From the NCBI GenBank assembly GCA_902797065.1, contig CADBRK010000062.1:1-10688 (forward strand): 10,688 nt of DNA. The letters run 5' to 3'. The notes under the pieces were generated by a model. That model saw only the letters and a program-made list of their open reading frames with translations. It had not been told where the DNA came from and made no database searches. Source of the stretch: an uncultured Ruminococcus sp. GTDB lineage: Bacteria; Bacillota; Clostridia; Oscillospirales; Acutalibacteraceae. A program made the translations under genes and the position numbers. The stretch's first letter is position 1, and every line of letters begins with the position of its first letter. Positions 7,877 to 10,688 of the stretch are shown piece by piece.

Positions 7877-8009
7877 ATAATCTGTTAAGTTGTAGACATT
7901 GACAAGATATCTGCGCCCCACCCGCGAGTAACACTGAGAGAATCCAGGGAAGCATCATCAATAAAGAAGCTCTCGAAGAGCGAACAATACAAAGCGAAAA
8001 AAAGCGCGT

Positions 8010-8240
8010 CAGAAATCGTCCGTTCGCTGTCAAGTTGAGCATGTTTTCGCAGTCATAAAAGGACTTCTCGGATATAAGAAAACGATATATCGAGGTCTGT
8101 GAAAGCAGACTTCAAGAGACACAAAATTTGGGATTGAACCGACTTCAAAAAGCGACATAATGTTTGCATTTACAAATCTGTATCCTGTTGAGAAAAAACT
8201 CTGTATGCTTGATTCTGTTTGCCTTGTGAATGAAATCAGG
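8010..8240 (+). mobile_element. Decayed 3' end of an IS5-like transposase gene
   Basis: One frame from 8010 reads KSSVRCQVEHVFAVIKGLLG and then YKKTIYRGL before a TGA at 8100. The motif VEHVF followed by IK, GY and YRGL is the conserved C-terminal block of IS5-group DDE transposases, including the catalytic Glu. The usual ending, MFAFTNLY followed by VEKK, resumes from 8160. Between them is an imperfect duplication (GACTTCAAGAGACACAAAAT from 8108; GACTTCAAAAAGCGACATAA from 8141), which together with the stop breaks the gene. Upstream (7963-8009) related coding sequence may persist in shifted frames. Neither the N-terminal part nor terminal inverted repeats can be recognised. A fossil insertion, unable to encode a transposase. 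Confidence 0.65.
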
Positions 8241-8570
8241 ATATTCTCTGATCATTCGGCTGTTTTGTCGGGTGCTTTTCTTTTGCCTTGGGCATTATTT
8301 TGGATTTATGCGGTATTTCCATTTATTATTTTCCCACACTAAAGTCATTCTAATTTTCAAGGTAAATTACACTTCTTTCCCACTGTGGAATTTCCTTTTG
8401 AAATTTTATGGATTCCTTTTTCGTTTTTAAGTTTTGTACAATTTTTTTTCGTTATCGGTGCAGAACTTCTAATCACCATAATTTATGATTCCTTGACAGC
8501 TAAATTCAGTTATGTTATTATAATCATTGGGTCGTTTTTTATACTGCCGATCATACAAGCACAGATATGA
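8229..8570 (+). pseudogene. Possible broken membrane-protein reading frame
   Basis: The frame is open apart from one TAA at 8340-8342. It gives hydrophobic segments on both sides of that stop: GAFLLPWALFWIYAVFPFII before it, and IPFSFLSFVQFFFVIGAELL and YVIIIIGSFFILPIIQAQI after it, ending with TGA at 8568. This pattern would fit a short protein with three membrane helices interrupted by a nonsense mutation. There is no convincing ribosome site or start, and the following promoter lies inside it. T-rich non-coding DNA gives hydrophobic translations by chance, so this is only a possibility. Confidence 0.28.
8493..8521 (+). promoter_or_regulatory. Extended -10 sigma-A promoter of the acyl-CoA synthetase gene
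   Basis: TTGACA (8493-8498) and TATTAT (8516-8521) are 17 bases apart, and TGT directly before the -10 hexamer gives an extended -10. The predicted start is near 8528, leaving a leader of about 90 nt. A shifted TATAAT at 8519-8524 would need a 20-base spacer and is less likely. Confidence 0.75.
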
Positions 8571-8579
8571 TCCCGGTAT
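8541..8579 (+). promoter_or_regulatory. Leader hairpin upstream of the acyl-CoA synthetase gene
   Basis: GATCATA (8549-8555) and TATGATC (8566-8572) form a perfect 7-bp stem with a 10-base loop. Outer bases ATAC (8541-8544) and GTAT (8576-8579) can extend it across an internal loop. It lies within the predicted 5' leader, about 40 bases before the start codon. It may stabilise the mRNA or serve as an operator (the arms are inverted repeats); no known riboswitch is recognised. Confidence 0.4.
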
Positions 8580-8618
8580 CGTAATATTACTCCGATTCAA
8601 CGAAAGGAAGCATTAATT

Positions 8619-10328
8619 ATGCTGTTAAACAAGTATTTACCCCGTATTGACTTTGAATCCTACGAGGATTTTAAGCAGAATTTCAAGATCAATGTTCCCG
8701 AGGATTTTAACTTCGGATATGATGTCGTTGACGAATGGGCAAGGCAGGACGAAAACAAAAAAGCTCTTGTATGGTGCAACGATCACGGAGAAGAAAAAGT
8801 CTTTACCTTCAAAGATATAAGCAGGCTTTCAAACAAAGCTGCAAATTTTTTCAGGAGTATCGGCATCAAAAAAGGCGACGTTATTATGATGATCCTGAGA
8901 CGCCGCTGGGAGTACTGGATATGCGCCGTAGCTTTGCATAAGATCGGAGCCGTTATTATACCGAATACCCTTCAGCTTACCAAGAAGGACATCGTATACC
9001 GCTCAAATGCGTCAAAAGCAAAGGCTATTATATGCGTAAACGATGAATTCGTTCTCACTCAGTCCGAGATGTCTTTCCCGGAATGCCCGGATCTTGCGCA
9101 CCACATTGTCGTGGGAGAAAAGCGCGAAGGCTGGGAGTTCTTTGAAGAAGAAATCGAAAAATTCCCCGATACATTCGAACGCCCGACAGGCGATCAGGCT
9201 ACTTCGTCCGACGACGCTATGATCGTGTTCTTTACATCGGGCACGACAGGTATGCCGAAGATGATCCGACACAGCTTTTCGTATCCTCTGGGTCATATCA
9301 TCACAGCAAAATACTGGCTTCAGGTTCAGGAGAATAAGCTTCACCTCAGCGTAAGTGATTCCGGATGGGGAAAGTTCTCTTGGGGAAAGCTGTACGGTCA
9401 GTGGATATGCGGGGCGGTCGTTTTCGGATATGATATGGATAAATTCGTTCCGAAAAACCTGCTTTCAATGATGGAGAAATACAAGCTCACCACTTTCTGC
9501 GCACCGCCTACGATGTACAGATTTATGCTGCTGGAGGACGTTGCAAGCTATGATCTTTCGTCTATAAAGCACTGGTGTACGGCAGGTGAGCCGCTTAACC
9601 CCGAGGTAAACACAAAGTGGTTCAGGTTTACGGGGCATAATATATATCAGGGATTCGGTCAGACAGAAACGACTATTCTTCTTGCGGATTTTCAGTGGGA
9701 CGATATTAAGGTCGGTTCGACAGGCAAGCCGTCGCCCGCGTTTGACATAAAACTGCTTGACGCCAACGGTGATGAGGTTCAGACAGGTGAAGAGGGCTCT
9801 ATCTGCGTAATAAAGTGCAACGATAAAAACCCTGCCGGCCTTCTGACGGGTTACTACCTTAACGACGAAATGACAGATAATTTTAACCATAGCAGTTATT
9901 ACAACACCTGCGATATGGCATGGTGCGACAGCGAGGGCTATTACTGGTTTATCGGACGAAACGATGATGTTATAAAATGCTCGGGGTACAGAATCGGACC
10001 CTACGAAGTAGAGAGTGCGCTGCTTGAACATGACGCCGTCGTAGAATGCGCCATAACAGGCGTTCCGGACCCCGTAAGAGGTCAGGTAGTAAAGGCTACC
10101 GTTGTTATAAAAAAGGAGTACGAGCCTTCGGATAAGCTTAAAAAGGAGCTGCAGGATCACGTTAAGAGAACAACCGCACCCTATAAGTACCCGAGAGTGA
10201 TCGAGTTTGTCGACGAGCTTCCGAAAACATTCAACGGAAAGATCATGCGCGGCAAGATCAGACACGAGGACGAAGAGGCAGTGCGTGTCAGAGATAAGGA
10301 ACAGCCGAATACCGGTGCGGATCAATAA
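8619..10328 (+). CDS. AMP-forming acyl-CoA synthetase, medium-chain (ACSM-like) type (569 aa)
   Basis: Activates a carboxylic acid with ATP to an acyl-adenylate and transfers it to CoA; cytosolic. All core motifs of the adenylate-forming family are present: the P-loop TSGTTGMPK (206-214), YQGFGQTETT (343-352), D432 in NTCDMAWCDSEGYY, the hinge region GRNDDVIKCSGYRIGPYEVE (446-465, R447), PDPVRGQVVKA (484-494), APYKYPR (520-526) and the C-terminal PKTFNGKI with catalytic K541. The run HKIGAVIIPNT (107-117) followed by YRSNASKAKAIICVND (127-142), the ISDTGW-like SVSDSGWGKFSW, and the ending are closest to medium-chain ACSM enzymes rather than acetyl-CoA synthetase, which is longer. The substrate (short-chain, branched or aromatic acid) cannot be read from sequence. 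The ATG at 8619 has AGGAAG eight bases upstream. It appears monocistronic with its own promoter, and faces the preceding operon divergently. Confidence 0.93.
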   Translation: MLLNKYLPRIDFESYEDFKQNFKINVPEDFNFGYDVVDEWARQDENKKALVWCNDHGEEKVFTFKDISRLSNKAANFFRSIGIKKGDVIMMILRRRWEYWICAVALHKIGAVIIPNTLQLTKKDIVYRSNASKAKAIICVNDEFVLTQSEMSFPECPDLAHHIVVGEKREGWEFFEEEIEKFPDTFERPTGDQATSSDDAMIVFFTSGTTGMPKMIRHSFSYPLGHIITAKYWLQVQENKLHLSVSDSGWGKFSWGKLYGQWICGAVVFGYDMDKFVPKNLLSMMEKYKLTTFCAPPTMYRFMLLEDVASYDLSSIKHWCTAGEPLNPEVNTKWFRFTGHNIYQGFGQTETTILLADFQWDDIKVGSTGKPSPAFDIKLLDANGDEVQTGEEGSICVIKCNDKNPAGLLTGYYLNDEMTDNFNHSSYYNTCDMAWCDSEGYYWFIGRNDDVIKCSGYRIGPYEVESALLEHDAVVECAITGVPDPVRGQVVKATVVIKKEYEPSDKLKKELQDHVKRTTAPYKYPRVIEFVDELPKTFNGKIMRGKIRHEDEEAVRVRDKEQPNTGADQ

Positions 10329-10346
10329 GTGAATATATCAGAGTAA

Positions 10347-10688
10347 ATCGAGTAGGGCGGGATTTTCCCGCCCTCTCACACACCGTACGTGCCGTTCGGC
10401 ATACGGCGGTACTGCAACCTTTTCAACGCTTCCGTTTTTTCTTAGTCTATGACTTCCTGTATTTCGTATCATGTACGTTTCAACTACTTTACATATCGGC
10501 TGTTAATCGGAACATCTTTTCAATCGCTGTATCTTACCGTTCGGTCCTTCCCGAAGTTTTTTCGGTACTATGACCTCTGCTGACTTCTCACAGTTCGTTG
10601 TTACTATGCCTAGTTTCCGATAATGCTTACTCCTCGGCACCTGTGAGACCTCACGGGATAAACCAATACTCTTTCCTCGTCTACCTGC
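10347..10688 (-). mobile_element. 3' part of a group II intron (class C-like), apparently lacking its reverse transcriptase gene; continues past the right edge
   Basis: Read on the minus strand, 10410-10382 folds as domain V: CGC (the class C type catalytic triad) pairs with GTG, CGTA with TACG, then a two-base CG bulge, TGCC with GGCA, and a GAAC loop. Domain VI follows: GAGAGGGCGGG pairs with CCCGCCCT and CTC, leaving a bulged A (10353) as the likely branch point, seven bases before a predicted 3' end ...CTCGAT at 10347. Upstream, about 10565-10650, the run with AAACTAGGCATAGTAACAAC and GTGAGAAGTCAGCAG resembles the part that precedes the maturase gene in related clostridial introns. Only about 150 nt separate this from domain V, with several stops and no YADD motif, so the open reading frame is missing or displaced. 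The 5' end is outside the window. Insertion is 18 bp after the acyl-CoA synthetase stop, antisense to it. Confidence 0.75.

Noticed and set aside
7693..7902. 69-residue plus-strand open frame in the intergenic region
   Set aside because: Its second half is translation of the palindromic repeat, and the first half has no ribosome site or recognisable content.
9465..10325. 286-residue open frame on the minus strand
   Set aside because: It lies wholly inside the well-supported acyl-CoA synthetase gene in the opposite direction and shows no recognisable domain or ribosome site.
10354..10374. GC-rich perfect hairpin after the acyl-CoA synthetase gene as its intrinsic terminator
   Set aside because: On the plus strand it is followed by CTCACACACC, not a T-run, and on the minus strand it is fully explained as domain VI of the group II intron.
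10420..10560. Short minus-strand reading frames next to intron domain V as a small protein gene
   Set aside because: They run straight through the domain V and VI structures and have no ribosome site; they are a by-product of intron sequence.

Overview
The window looks like a chromosomal segment from a low-to-moderate GC Firmicute, most likely a gut Clostridium of the Ruminococcus/Oscillospirales type. This is inferred from purine-rich Shine-Dalgarno sites, near-consensus sigma-A promoters, an ACSM-like acyl-CoA synthetase, a class C-like group II intron end and a dispersed palindromic repeat of a kind I associate with such genomes. There is no rRNA or other decisive marker, so the taxonomy stays tentative.

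Layout. Positions 1-240 hold a non-coding tandem repeat with a 99-bp period, cut by the left edge. Four minus-strand genes follow, in transcription order from right to left. The first (6106-7389) is a YdjI/SPFH-like protein with C-terminal zinc ribbons. The second (5096-5794) is a four-helix membrane protein. The third (3021-5006) is a large helical protein with an N-terminal TFIIB-like zinc ribbon. The fourth (288-2990) is a HerA/DUF87-type ATPase. The last three are closely spaced and probably co-transcribed. The first has a perfect sigma-A promoter (7488-7516) and is separated from the others by 311 bp holding two inverted repeats and a possible small plus-strand RNA.

From 7390 to 8618 there is no intact gene. 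This stretch holds the promoter of the SPFH-like gene, about 280 bp (7517-7800) in which I recognise nothing, a degenerate palindromic repeat (about 7801-7876), the decayed 3' end of an IS5-like transposase gene (about 8010-8240), an apparently broken membrane-protein reading frame, and a strong promoter with a leader hairpin for the next gene.

On the plus strand, 8619-10328 encodes an AMP-forming acyl-CoA synthetase of the medium-chain (ACSM-like) type, apparently a single-gene unit. About 18 bp after its stop lies the 3' end of a minus-strand group II intron. Domains V and VI are readable, but the space where the reverse transcriptase gene normally sits is only about 150 nt.

How the genes may work together. 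An SPFH-like protein, a zinc-ribbon protein and a small membrane protein recall the Bacillus YdjG/YdjH/YdjI membrane-stress module. Here they are joined to a HerA-like motor ATPase. The combination suggests a membrane-associated ATPase complex, for envelope stress or possibly anti-phage defence. That is inference from neighbourhood and domains; nothing in the sequence proves it.
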